Source of the DNA: Sphingomonadales bacterium
Lineage (GTDB): Bacteria; Bacteroidota; Bacteroidia; Chitinophagales; Chitinophagaceae
DNA: 64,000 nt
Assembly (NCBI GenBank): GCA_016872195.1
Contig: VHAT01000008.1
Span: 1-64,000 of the forward strand
Direction of reading: 5' to 3'
The notes under the pieces are model-generated. The model had not been told where the DNA came from, did no database searches, and was given only the letters and a program-made list of their open reading frames with translations. Each line of letters starts with the position of its first letter. Position 1 is the stretch's first letter. Both the position numbers and the translations under genes were made by a program. Of the stretch, positions 39,976 through 48,958 are shown piece after piece.

Positions 39976-40698
39976 ATGTCCGACAAGATCATAAAAACGT
40001 TCAAGAACGCTGAGACCGAAAAGATCAGTCACCTTGATTATTTCAATATTGCCGTATCGGTAGATTGTGTCATATTGGGGTACGAGGACAAGCAACTAAA
40101 AGTCTTGCTGATCAAATCGGACCTAGAGGAGTTCAGTGGGCTTAATTCTTTGCTGGGCGATCTGGTGCGTCCCGACGAAGACCTCGATGAGGCCTCCTAT
40201 CGCATCTTGCGGGAGCGTACCGGACTCAACGATGTATATCTGGAACAAGTACAAACTTTCGGGCGCATTGGACGACATCCTTCCGGCAGGGTTATTACCA
40301 CCGCCTATTTTTCATTGTTAGATCTGCATCATCATCAGTTACGGATCAATCAAAACGACTTGCACTGGCATCCCATCCACAAGATCGGTAAGCTGGCCTT
40401 TGACCATAAGGACATTTTAGAGAGTTGTTTGCACCGTCTTCGACAACAAGTATTGGAAAGGCCTCTCATTTTTAGCCTGCTGCCCGAAAAGTTTTCGCTG
40501 CGTCAGCTACAAGAGGTATACGAGGCTATCTTAGGCACCGAGCTGGACCGCAGGAACTTTCGCAAGAAGGTCAGCTTAAAAGACTGGTTGGTAGACCTGA
40601 ACGAAATGGAAGAAGACGTCCCCCACCGGCCGGGTAAGTTGTACAAGCTGAATCCTGCCCTAAAAAAGCGTCTGCGGGCCATATTTAAAGTAGTATAA
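39976..40698 (+). CDS. Nudix-related transcriptional regulator (NrtR family), likely of the starch locus
   Basis: The 240-residue protein has an N-terminal Nudix-like domain (about 20-150) and a C-terminal winged-helix domain (about 160-235, FSLRQLQEVYEAILGTELDRRNFRKKVSL) as in NrtR-type regulators. The Nudix box is altered: the REUxEExGU core reads RILRERTGL, losing two of the catalytic acids. This suggests ligand sensing instead of hydrolysis. In Bacteroidota, proteins of this type regulate sugar-use genes such as those for arabinose. Its position 15 bases after the amylase stop and upstream of susC supports control of starch use. Regulation could equally include activation. Confidence 0.87.
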   Translation: MSDKIIKTFKNAETEKISHLDYFNIAVSVDCVILGYEDKQLKVLLIKSDLEEFSGLNSLLGDLVRPDEDLDEASYRILRERTGLNDVYLEQVQTFGRIGRHPSGRVITTAYFSLLDLHHHQLRINQNDLHWHPIHKIGKLAFDHKDILESCLHRLRQQVLERPLIFSLLPEKFSLRQLQEVYEAILGTELDRRNFRKKVSLKDWLVDLNEMEEDVPHRPGKLYKLNPALKKRLRAIFKVV

Positions 40699-40906
40699 TG
40701 TGTAAAATGTTGATTATCAATTTTATAATTCATTTTTATTCTGAGCAGCCCAAATCAAGAAATACTTGTCTTTAGTTTAACAAATTTTTTGTTTGATATA
40801 AAATATTGGTAATATTGTGTGTTAACTACACATTCATTTGTGTTTGTAGAAAACATTTTATTGCCTGTGTAGTCGATCCGAATTGCTTAACCATTAATGA
40901 TTGCTT
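40699..40906. promoter_or_regulatory. AT-rich intergenic region before susC with two inverted repeats
   Basis: This 208-base gap has no gene. It holds TTGATTATCAA (40710-40720, a perfect 11-base palindrome just after the regulator stop) and TGTGTTAACTACACA (40818-40832, 5-bp arms TGTGT/ACACA around TAACT). The second is about 75 bases before the susC ATG and is a candidate operator. I find no perfect TAnnTTTG box in it. The region is the likely promoter of susCDEF. Confidence 0.4.
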
Positions 40907-43903
40907 ATGTCATTATCAAAACTCTCAAGGGCTTTTAGCCTTATTGTGCTTGCCCTTGTAGTACAGGTCTCCTTTGCACAAGACAGAGTCATTACCGGAA
41001 AAGTTTCAGATGCCAGTGGTGCCCCGCTTAGCGGCGTCAGTGTAGTTGCCAAAGGCAGCACACAGGGTACACAAACTGATGCAGCCGGACAGTTCCGTCT
41101 CTCTGTTTCTGCCTCCGTAAATGCCTTAATGATCTCTTCTGTCGGGTTTGAAGCTCGCGAAGTGGCCATTCAGGGTACAACGCTCAATGTAACCTTGGCT
41201 GCTGCGGCCGCTTCTATGGAAGATGTAGTGGTGGTGGCCTATGGTACTCGTCGTAAGACCGATCTTACCGGATCGGTGGTATCGGTCGGGGCCAAAGATT
41301 TTCAAAAAGGTAACATCAACTCATCCGAGCAATTGCTGGTGGGTAAGGTAGCGGGTCTTTCTGTAACTACGGGCGGGGGTTCTGCCGGTGGCGGAAGCCG
41401 TCTTCGTATTCGCGGTGGAGCCTCACTTAATGCAAGTAACGACCCCTTACTGGTAATCGACGGAGTTCCTGTAGATGGTAATGGTATTTCGGGTTCCGCC
41501 AATTTACTCAACACGATTAACCCTAACGACATTGAGTCGATGACCGTCCTTAAAGATGCATCCGCTACCGCGCTTTACGGTTCTCGTGCTTCTAATGGAG
41601 TGATCATCATCACCACTAAAAAAGGGGGCAAAGGGGCTCTTCGCTTCAATTTTAATAATGTCACTTCGGTGGGTATGATCGCTGATTATGTCGATGTGCT
41701 TTCTGCCAACGAGATCCGTGGTATCATCAATCGTGATGCAACGGCCACTGGCAATAATACGTATAAGGCGATGCTCGGAACTGCCAACACCGATTGGCAA
41801 AAAGAAATTTACCAAGCCGCCATTGGAGTAGATAATACGATCAGTGCCAGCGGTTCGCTGGGTAACATTCCCTTCCGCGCTTCGGTGGGATACCTCAATC
41901 AAAATGGTATTCTCAAGACCAATAATTTCAGTCGTATCTCTACCGCTATCAATCTTTCTCCCAAATTGCTCAATGATAATCTGTCGGTGAACATCTCCGT
42001 TAAAGCTTCGCAGACACAAAATCGTTTTGCTAACGAAGGTGCCATTGGTAATGCCGTTACCTTCGACCCCACTCAACCTGTTCTTTCCGGTAATAGAAAC
42101 TGGGGAGGTTATTACGAGTGGATCGCCGGCGGACTTCCCAACGACCTTTCTAATCGTAACCCTGTTGGATTACTGATGTTGCGTGATAATCGCTCTACCG
42201 TTAACCGGGTGATCGGTAATGCACAATTGGAGTATACACTTCCCTTTTTCCGCGATCTGAAACTGCAGGCAAATCTGGGTATGGATTTTGCGGACGGAAG
42301 CGGTAATGATAATACCGATTCGGTTTCGGCAACCGCTTTCAGAGATGGAGGCCGTAGAAGATATTATGAGCAGCAAAAGGTCAATCAGCTCGCTGATGTG
42401 GGGCTATTCTATGCTAAGGATATCAAGAAGATCAAATCTAAAGTAGATGTCTTGGTGGCCCATAGCTATCAAAGCTTCCTGACCAAAGTGTCTAATTTCC
42501 CTTCACTCAGTTATCGTCGCATTTACGATCCTGCCAATCCTGCCAAGAAAGATACTATCATCGGTTCTGAACCTGTGTTCTTGACCGATCGTCCAGAGTA
42601 TCGTCTCGAGTCGTATATCGGTCGTATCAACTACACGTTGATGAACAAATACCTGATTACCGCCACGATCAGAAGCGATGCCAGCTCGAAGCTGAATCCG
42701 AATGATCGTATCGGTTACTTCCCCTCTGTGGCCGTTGCCTGGAAGGCCAACGAGGACTTCTTTAAGAATTCCAAGAACGTAAATGAGTTGAAACTCCGCG
42801 CCAGCTGGGGTGTAACGGGTCAGCAAGACGGTATCGGTTACTACTCTTATTTGCCCCGCTATTCATTGAGTAGCAATACGGCCATGCAACAGTTCGGCAA
42901 TGCGTTCGTGAGCTACCTGCGTCCAGAGGGATACGATCCTTCCATTCGCTGGGAAACGACCACGACCACTAACGTAGGACTTGATTATGGATTCCTCAAT
43001 AACCGTATCTCCGGTACGGTAGATTATTATTCTCGTGAGACCAAAGACCTGTTGGCCAACGTAGCCGTTGCCTCGGGCGCCAACTTTGTCAACGAGATCG
43101 TAACCAACGTAGGAAATATCAACAGCGAAGGGGTCGAAGTGGTACTGAACCTGGTGCCCATCCGTAAAAAAGATATTACCTGGGACCTCACCCTGAACTA
43201 TGCCTATAATAAGGCCACTATTACCAACCTGTTGCGCAACCCTGATCCTAAGTTCAAAGGACAAGAAGTAACGGGTATCGGAGGGGGTACGGGTAATACC
43301 ATCGGTATTCATGCCGTGGGTGCGTTCCCCAATAGTTTTTACATGCTTAAGCAGATCTATGACGCAAATGGTAATCCTATCGAAGGGCTGTTCGAGGATA
43401 CCAATCGTGATGGACTTATCAATAACGATGATCGCCAGATCAGTCAAAAACCTGCCGCCGATGTGTTGTTGGGTTTCAGCACAAGTCTGACCATCAAGAA
43501 TTTTAGCCTCGGCTTTACCGGACACGGTATGCTGGGCAACTATCTCTATAATAACGTCAATTCCAATAACGCGGTCATGCGCGCTGTCAAGAATCCTGTC
43601 AACTTCGTTGGTAATGCTACTCGTAATTTCCTGGCTACGAATTTTGTCAATAACTGGTATCTCTCCGATTACTATTTGGAGAATGCTTCTTTCTTCCGTT
43701 TAGACAATATCAATCTGGGATACAATGCCGGAAGAGTACTTAACGACAAAGCATCGCTGCGCATCAATGCCAGCGTGCAGAATGTGTTAATTCTTACCAA
43801 GTATAGTGGGCTGGATCCGGAGAATGCCGGAGATGGTGGCGTAGATAACAATATCTACCCCAGACCTCGTGTCTTCTCAGTAGGATTCAATCTTGATTTT
43901 TAA
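40907..43903 (+). CDS. susC: SusC-like TonB-dependent outer-membrane transporter
   Basis: The protein has 998 residues from the ATG at 40907; the TTG at 40901 is an in-frame extension. After a signal peptide (FSLIVLALVVQVSFAQ) comes a carboxypeptidase-regulatory-like domain (VITGKVSDASGAPLSGVSVVAKGS), then a TonB box/plug region (DVVVVAYGTRRKTDLTGSVVSV, and DPLLVIDGVPVDG with SATALYGSRASNGVIIITTKKG) and a long beta barrel ending FSVGFNLDF with a terminal Phe. It imports oligosaccharides captured by SusD, powered by TonB. Substrate starch/maltooligosaccharide is inferred from the adjacent amylase and SusEF. It begins the susCDEF run. Confidence 0.95.
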   Translation: MSLSKLSRAFSLIVLALVVQVSFAQDRVITGKVSDASGAPLSGVSVVAKGSTQGTQTDAAGQFRLSVSASVNALMISSVGFEAREVAIQGTTLNVTLAAAAASMEDVVVVAYGTRRKTDLTGSVVSVGAKDFQKGNINSSEQLLVGKVAGLSVTTGGGSAGGGSRLRIRGGASLNASNDPLLVIDGVPVDGNGISGSANLLNTINPNDIESMTVLKDASATALYGSRASNGVIIITTKKGGKGALRFNFNNVTSVGMIADYVDVLSANEIRGIINRDATATGNNTYKAMLGTANTDWQKEIYQAAIGVDNTISASGSLGNIPFRASVGYLNQNGILKTNNFSRISTAINLSPKLLNDNLSVNISVKASQTQNRFANEGAIGNAVTFDPTQPVLSGNRNWGGYYEWIAGGLPNDLSNRNPVGLLMLRDNRSTVNRVIGNAQLEYTLPFFRDLKLQANLGMDFADGSGNDNTDSVSATAFRDGGRRRYYEQQKVNQLADVGLFYAKDIKKIKSKVDVLVAHSYQSFLTKVSNFPSLSYRRIYDPANPAKKDTIIGSEPVFLTDRPEYRLESYIGRINYTLMNKYLITATIRSDASSKLNPNDRIGYFPSVAVAWKANEDFFKNSKNVNELKLRASWGVTGQQDGIGYYSYLPRYSLSSNTAMQQFGNAFVSYLRPEGYDPSIRWETTTTTNVGLDYGFLNNRISGTVDYYSRETKDLLANVAVASGANFVNEIVTNVGNINSEGVEVVLNLVPIRKKDITWDLTLNYAYNKATITNLLRNPDPKFKGQEVTGIGGGTGNTIGIHAVGAFPNSFYMLKQIYDANGNPIEGLFEDTNRDGLINNDDRQISQKPAADVLLGFSTSLTIKNFSLGFTGHGMLGNYLYNNVNSNNAVMRAVKNPVNFVGNATRNFLATNFVNNWYLSDYYLENASFFRLDNINLGYNAGRVLNDKASLRINASVQNVLILTKYSGLDPENAGDGGVDNNIYPRPRVFSVGFNLDF

Positions 43904-43922
43904 TTAAAAAAAGGTTTGCGTT

Positions 43923-45533
43923 ATGAAAAATATGTCAATCAAAAACATCCTGCTCGCTTTCGTGGCGATGGTAATGATCAGCTCTTGCTCCAAGCAGCTC
44001 GATCTGTTTCCGCAGAATGACCTGACCTCAGAAGACGTATACGCTACTCCTGCCGGTTATCGCCAGGTGTTGGCTAAGATCTACGGAGGATTGGCCACTA
44101 CGGGTAATGTGGGTCCTGCGGGCGCTTCGGATATTCAAGGTCTCGATGAGGGATCACAATCTCCCTTCTTGCGTGGGTTCTTCAACTGTCAAGAGCTTAC
44201 TACAGACGAGGCGGTTGTTTCCTGGAACGACCAGACCATCAAGGATTTTCACAATCTTAGTTATTCGAGTGCCGATCCTTTCTTAAAAGGAATGTATGCT
44301 CGCCCCATCTATAATATCATGGTGGCAAACGAGTACCTGCGTGAATCCAGCGACGCCAAGTTGGCGGCTCGTAAGATCTCCGGTGCCGATGCGACGGCCA
44401 TCAAGGCTACCCGTGCCGAGGTACGTTTCTTGCGTGCCTTCAACTATTGGGTGATGATGGACCTGTTCGGCCGCTCCACTTTTATTACAGAGGCTAACGA
44501 AGTAGGTACGACGCTTCCCAAAGAGCGTACTCGTGCCGAGCTGTTCACTTATATCGAAACCGAACTCAAGGCGATCGAGACCGAACTCAAGACTGTTCGC
44601 ACTGTCGAATATGGTCGTGTAGACCAGGGAGCTGCCTGGGCCTTACTCGCTCGCCTGTATCTAAACGCACAAGTGTATACCGGTACGGCTCGCTGGACCG
44701 ATGCCATTACGTACGCACAAAAAGTGATCACGGGCGGCTATAGTTTGCACTCCAATTATAGGGAGCTGTTCATGGCCGATAACGACAAGCGCACCAGCGA
44801 GATCATTTATGCTATTACCTGTGATGGTCTGCGTGCCCGCTCTTATGGAAATACTACTTTCTTTATTCATGCCGCTGCCGGTGGCGACTTCGCCGACTTT
44901 GGTACTAACCAAGGTTGGTTTGGATATCGCGCCACGAAAGGGTTGGCGGATAAATTCCCCGATCTGACTGGCGCTACCGATAGAAGAGCCATGTTCACTA
45001 CTTCTTTATATGGAACCAGCGCTTCGCAGATCCAGATCAATGATGTTTCTGATTTTAGCAACGGCTTGCACGTGGCTAAATGGCGCAACATTCGTTCCGA
45101 TGGGCAGGCTGTTTCTGATCCTACCACCTATTGGTCTGATATCGATTTTCCTGTTTTCCGTTTAGCGGAGATGTATCTGATCTATGCCGAAGCCACCCTG
45201 AGAGGGGGCACCGGTGGAGATGCTGCCACGGCGTTGAGCTATATTAACTTGCTTCGCCGCCGCGCCCACAGTGGAAATGCTTCTGCTGATATCGTTTCTA
45301 GCCAACTCACGCTTGCCTTCGTTCTCGACGAAAGAGCCCGCGAGTTGTATTGGGAAGGACATCGTCGCACCGACCTGGTTCGCTATGGTTTACTGACTAC
45401 CGGCACCTATGTATGGCCATGGAAAGGCGGGGTCGCTTCCGGAACGGCAGTTGACAGCAAGTACAACTTGTTCCCTGTACCAGCCTCTAACCGTACGTCT
45501 AATCCTAATCTGACACAAAACCCCGGATTTTAA
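43923..45533 (+). CDS. susD: SusD/RagB family outer-membrane glycan-binding lipoprotein
   Basis: The 536-residue lipoprotein has a signal ending in MISSCSKQLDLFPQ and the SusD N-terminal pattern (DLTSEDVYATPAGYRQVLAKIYGGL). TPR-like helices follow (AEVRFLRAFNYWVMMDLFG) and the C-terminus has FVLDERARELYWEGHRRTDLVRYG, the RagB/SusD signature. It caps SusC and binds the glycan at the cell surface. The gene starts 19 bases after susC. SusE and SusF homologues directly follow, as in starch systems. Confidence 0.96.
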   Translation: MKNMSIKNILLAFVAMVMISSCSKQLDLFPQNDLTSEDVYATPAGYRQVLAKIYGGLATTGNVGPAGASDIQGLDEGSQSPFLRGFFNCQELTTDEAVVSWNDQTIKDFHNLSYSSADPFLKGMYARPIYNIMVANEYLRESSDAKLAARKISGADATAIKATRAEVRFLRAFNYWVMMDLFGRSTFITEANEVGTTLPKERTRAELFTYIETELKAIETELKTVRTVEYGRVDQGAAWALLARLYLNAQVYTGTARWTDAITYAQKVITGGYSLHSNYRELFMADNDKRTSEIIYAITCDGLRARSYGNTTFFIHAAAGGDFADFGTNQGWFGYRATKGLADKFPDLTGATDRRAMFTTSLYGTSASQIQINDVSDFSNGLHVAKWRNIRSDGQAVSDPTTYWSDIDFPVFRLAEMYLIYAEATLRGGTGGDAATALSYINLLRRRAHSGNASADIVSSQLTLAFVLDERARELYWEGHRRTDLVRYGLLTTGTYVWPWKGGVASGTAVDSKYNLFPVPASNRTSNPNLTQNPGF

Positions 45534-45554
45534 TCATCGTAAAAATTGCCTGCT

Positions 45555-46415
45555 ATGAAAAATATATTCAAACTCATACTGGGATCCTTTTTACTAACAG
45601 GACTCTGGTCTTGCGAAAAGGAAGAAAACAGAATCACCTACTTGGGTGGGTCTGCTCCGGTGCTCTCTACGACAGCAACCACCCCGATCGTGCTGCGTAA
45701 GGAAGATCGCGACAATATTGGGCTGGTACTGAATTGGACCAATCCTAATTATCGGTTTACCACCGGCGTTAGTTCGCAAGATGTAACGTACCTGCTGCAA
45801 GTAGATACGGTAGGTGGCAATTTTGCCAGCCCTAACAAGCAAGAGATCGCTATCTCCAAAGAGTTAGGGGTGCGGATGACCGTCAAGGAAATCAATACCG
45901 TATTAAGTAAAATGGAGCTTCGCGCGGGGGTGGCTTACAACATGCAAATGCGTGTGATCTCTCGACTCATCAATGCTACTGTGCCCTTAACCTCCAATAC
46001 GATCACGGTTCGTATTACCCCCTACCTGGACTTTGCGGTAGAACCTCCCGGAACCGAGGCAGGTAGTTACAACGATGCCGGCTTATGGGCCTTGGGTGAT
46101 GCCTTTGCCTCTGGATGGAACAATCCTATGCTGGCTCCTTACAACACCTCGCAGCGTTTCAGAAGAGCCGATGTGTTGCTCTATGTGTTGGATGACGTTA
46201 CGTTCAATGCCAGTGGATTTTACAAGCTGATCCAAACACAAGGAGTATGGGGTACTCAGTACCGCCCTTCTCCTACTGATGTTTCCAATGTTGGTCCCAT
46301 GGGTGGCGAGTTCGAGAAGCGTGACGCTGATCCCGGATTCAGATCTCCCGGAGCCGGTCGTTACCGCATCGAGGTGAATTTTCAAACCGGTAAGTATAAA
46401 TTAACCCGACTCTAA
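45555..46415 (+). CDS. susE: SusE-like outer-membrane starch-binding lipoprotein
   Basis: I use the ATG at 45555 (286 residues); the ORF track begins nine bases earlier at a TTG. The lipobox is LTGLWSCEKEE. The SusE N-terminal domain is recognised by VLRKEDRDNIGLVLNWTNPNY and LLQVDTVGGNFASP. The C-terminal ~130 residues likely form one carbohydrate-binding module ending YRIEVNFQTGKYKLTRL. SusE binds starch at the surface and helps retain oligosaccharides for SusCD. Compared with the classical SusE it has fewer binding modules. Confidence 0.88.
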   Translation: MKNIFKLILGSFLLTGLWSCEKEENRITYLGGSAPVLSTTATTPIVLRKEDRDNIGLVLNWTNPNYRFTTGVSSQDVTYLLQVDTVGGNFASPNKQEIAISKELGVRMTVKEINTVLSKMELRAGVAYNMQMRVISRLINATVPLTSNTITVRITPYLDFAVEPPGTEAGSYNDAGLWALGDAFASGWNNPMLAPYNTSQRFRRADVLLYVLDDVTFNASGFYKLIQTQGVWGTQYRPSPTDVSNVGPMGGEFEKRDADPGFRSPGAGRYRIEVNFQTGKYKLTRL

Positions 46416-46434
46416 ACCCTTAAATCATTACAAC

Positions 46435-48201
46435 ATGAAAAATAGTCTTAAACTGCTTTCGCTGGGTTGGGTACTGGTGTTAACCGTACTGGCCTGTACC
46501 AAAGTAGCCGATCTTCCTTTTTATGACAGGGGCAAGGCCGTTACCTTGAGTACTTCTTTTACCACCGTTGTCTCTACGCAGGCGGATTCTAATCGCAATG
46601 TGGTGAGCTTCTCGTGGACGAATCCCCGGCACGGAACCGATTCTGCTAATTACAAGTTTGTGCTTTCTATCGATAGTGCAGGCCGCAGTTTTGCGCGCGA
46701 AGTGACCAAGACCGTTATGGGTGCCAGAAGCACCACGCTCACTGGACGCGAGCTGAATAATATTTTATTGAATTACGGATTCGCGGTGGGCAGACCCCAT
46801 ACGCTCGAAGTAAAAGTTACTTCCTCTTACGGAAATAACAACGAGAAACTCGAGTCCAATGTGGTTCGGGTAACCGTTACGCCTTTCGATGATCCCGCTG
46901 TGTTGACAACGCAAAATGCTACGCTGAGTCCCACGCTCGCTGTTTCTAACAATCCGGGCAATACCTTTAGCTGGACTCGCTCTTTTCCCGGCTACACCGG
47001 TAATATCACGTACACATTGCAATACGACTCTGCCGGAAAGAACTTTGCTACCCCCCGCGATTTTCCCGTGGGTGCGAATCTGCTGAATGTAACGCTGACC
47101 AATTTTGAGATGAACGAGACCGCCCTTAACGATGGTGTGGTGGGTGGAACGACCGGTCGTATCGAATACCGTGTAAGAGCGGTTACAGCGCAGGGAGCTG
47201 TTTCTTTCTCTAATGCAGTAAGTGTAACGATCAATACCTATGTGCCCATCTTGCGCTTCTACATGCCTGGTGGCTATCAGTCCGCTACGGGTAATGGAAA
47301 CAACTGGGATCCTGGAACGGCTCCTGAATTGATCCGTGACATTCGTCCCGAGGCCATGAATAAGTTGTATTACATCTATCTCTACTTACCTGCCAACGCG
47401 GAGTTCAAGGTAACACAGGGCCGTTCTTGGGATATCAACTACGGCGGTACCAATAGTAATCTGGCTCAGAATGGGGCTAACTTTACTGTTTCAACTGCCG
47501 GTGTTTACAGAGTATCTATCGATCGTGCCAACATGAAGTACGATATCCGCGAAGGTCGTATGGGCTTTGTAGGAGGCGCTACGGGTGCCAACTGGAATCC
47601 CGGTGCTTCTTTCCCTGATTATGCGATGGGGCATCCTGAAAAAAATCTCTTCGTTGGATTAACCAACCTTAACAGTGCCGGAGGATGGAAGCTGATCGAC
47701 AACAATGGCTGGAATAGCGGAGATATTACCGCCTCCAATGCCCGCAGTTATGGCGCCAATGGTGGTAGTGGTTCTACCATGCAGGTAAATGGTCCGAACA
47801 TGCCCGATGTAAGTGCCACCGGCCGTTATCGTGTTATTTGGGATGGTCGTGATGTCAATAATATCAAATATGAGATCTCACCTGCTACCGAAATGCGCGT
47901 AGTAGGAGATGGTATCACTGGTGTTTCTGCCTGGAACCCCGGGGCCAGCCCACAGATGACCTATGTAGGTTCCGGTGTATGGACTATCTCTATTGCCCTT
48001 GAGGCCAACAAGGATATCAAATTCCTGGCCGGTAATGGCTGGGGTGCCTTCGATTACGAAGATGCTAGTGGAGGCAGCCAGTCCGTAGGAACGCCTCGTC
48101 GTATCAGATGGGAGGGAGGTAATAACTTTAAGACGCCCACTACGGCTCGTACCTACACCATTACCCTCAACGAAAATCTCCAGACCGTTACGATCAACTA
48201 A
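46435..48201 (+). CDS. susF: SusF/SusE-like starch-binding lipoprotein
   Basis: The 588-residue lipoprotein has a signal ending LTVLACTKVADLPF. It has two consecutive SusE-type Ig domains (VSFSWTNPRHGTDSANYKFVLSIDSAGRSF and FSWTRSFPGYTGNITYTLQYDSAGKNF), then three repeats of a starch-binding module, each with a G-NWDPG/WNPG motif (NNWDPGTAPELI, ANWNPGASFPDYA, SAWNPGASPQMTY). These resemble the tandem CBMs of SusF. It sits on the outside of the outer membrane. A terminator hairpin follows, ending the susCDEF unit. Confidence 0.88.
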   Translation: MKNSLKLLSLGWVLVLTVLACTKVADLPFYDRGKAVTLSTSFTTVVSTQADSNRNVVSFSWTNPRHGTDSANYKFVLSIDSAGRSFAREVTKTVMGARSTTLTGRELNNILLNYGFAVGRPHTLEVKVTSSYGNNNEKLESNVVRVTVTPFDDPAVLTTQNATLSPTLAVSNNPGNTFSWTRSFPGYTGNITYTLQYDSAGKNFATPRDFPVGANLLNVTLTNFEMNETALNDGVVGGTTGRIEYRVRAVTAQGAVSFSNAVSVTINTYVPILRFYMPGGYQSATGNGNNWDPGTAPELIRDIRPEAMNKLYYIYLYLPANAEFKVTQGRSWDINYGGTNSNLAQNGANFTVSTAGVYRVSIDRANMKYDIREGRMGFVGGATGANWNPGASFPDYAMGHPEKNLFVGLTNLNSAGGWKLIDNNGWNSGDITASNARSYGANGGSGSTMQVNGPNMPDVSATGRYRVIWDGRDVNNIKYEISPATEMRVVGDGITGVSAWNPGASPQMTYVGSGVWTISIALEANKDIKFLAGNGWGAFDYEDASGGSQSVGTPRRIRWEGGNNFKTPTTARTYTITLNENLQTVTIN

Positions 48202-48220
48202 TCGTATCTGATCTTTTAGT

Positions 48221-48256
48221 AAAAGAGTAGTCCTATCCGGGCTACTCTTTTTTTGT
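48221..48256 (+). terminator. Terminator of the susCDEF operon
   Basis: AAGAGTAG and CTACTCTT form an 8-bp stem, with an inner CC/GG pairing possible, followed by TTTTTTTG. It lies 20 bases after the susF stop. Confidence 0.8.
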
Positions 48257-48287
48257 GCCTTTCCTCGTTGCCAGGCGCCCGTTTTGC

Positions 48288-48306
48288 GACTAGCCTTAAG
48301 CTAGTC
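48288..48306. repeat. Inverted repeat GACTAGC-CTTAA-GCTAGTC between susF and rplM
   Basis: Seven-base arms are perfectly complementary around a five-base loop, followed on the plus strand by TATATAGCCTTTTT. It may be a second terminator or a protein-binding site. A smaller repeat (ATTGA-AAA-TCAAT, 48353-48365) follows. The rest of this 288-base gap between susF and rplM holds only the rplM promoter and leader. Confidence 0.4.
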
Positions 48307-48427
48307 TATATAGCCTTTTTCCTGTGGGTGCTTGCAGCCGATCAAAATTTTTATTGAAAATCAATGTTTTGTAGAGGTTCGATTAAAAATTAGTCGTTTT
48401 TCCCGCTGCTTTATGCCCATGGGCACC

Positions 48428-48435
48428 TACCTTTG
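48428..48435 (+). promoter_or_regulatory. -7 promoter box of the rplM-rpsI-rpsB-tsf operon
   Basis: TACCTTTG is a perfect TAnnTTTG match 54 bases before the rplM ATG. No clear -33 TTG is seen at the usual spacing. The position fits a transcript with a leader of about 45-50 bases. Confidence 0.55.
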
Positions 48436-48489
48436 CCATCCCAATTTTTAATCGGGTGCCGGGATAGCGGCGCTCCCAAAAAACAAGTC
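48436..48489 (+). promoter_or_regulatory. Possible structured 5' leader of rplM (L13 leader candidate)
   Basis: The leader can form two hairpins: CCCAATT-TTT-AATCGGG with one mismatch, and GGG-(AT)-AGC-GGC-GCTCCC with a two-base bulge, ending 10 bases before the ATG. L13 leader motifs for autogenous control have been proposed in Bacteroidota as far as I recall; I cannot verify that this matches them. Confidence 0.4.
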
Positions 48490-48933
48490 ATGAGCAAATT
48501 ACATTTCACTACCAAACATGCGAACGAGGCTACCGTAAAACGCAACTGGTATGTTGTGGACGGTACTAATCAAACCGTTGGTCGTATGTGTGCCAAGATC
48601 GCTGCGGTACTCCGTGGTAAGAACAAAGCATGCTATACTCCCCACGTTGACACCGGCGATTATGTGATCGTCATCAATTGCGAAAAAGTGGTCTTTACCG
48701 GCAACAAGCTCGAGCAAAAGATCTATGATCATTTTACCGGATATCCCGGAGGACGTAAAGAAGAGACGGCTGCCAATCTGCAAAAGCGTCGTCCCGAAGT
48801 GGTCATTGAGCGCGCCGTAAAAGGAATGCTCCCCAAGAATCGTTTGGGTCGCAAAATGTATAAGAAATTATTCGTGTACGTTGGCACTGCGCATCCCCAT
48901 GGTGCCCAGCAGCCCCAGGCCCTCAAATTCTAA
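48490..48933 (+). CDS. rplM: 50S ribosomal protein L13
   Basis: The protein has 147 residues from the ATG at 48490; the ORF-track start lies in the leader. [25 protein letters not shown] and [62 protein letters not shown] are typical L13. It is an early-assembling 23S rRNA-binding protein and first gene of rplM-rpsI-rpsB-tsf. Confidence 0.98.
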   Translation: MSKLHFTTKHANEATVKRNWYVVDGTNQTVGRMCAKIAAVLRGKNKACYTPHVDTGDYVIVINCEKVVFTGNKLEQKIYDHFTGYPGGRKEETAANLQKRRPEVVIERAVKGMLPKNRLGRKMYKKLFVYVGTAHPHGAQQPQALKF

Positions 48934-48958
48934 TTTAAAACTTTCAAATAATCTATAA

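Noticed and set aside
41504-43525. Minus-strand ORFs of 190 and 220 aa opposite susC
   Set aside because: Both are shadows of the SusC coding strand without domain motifs.
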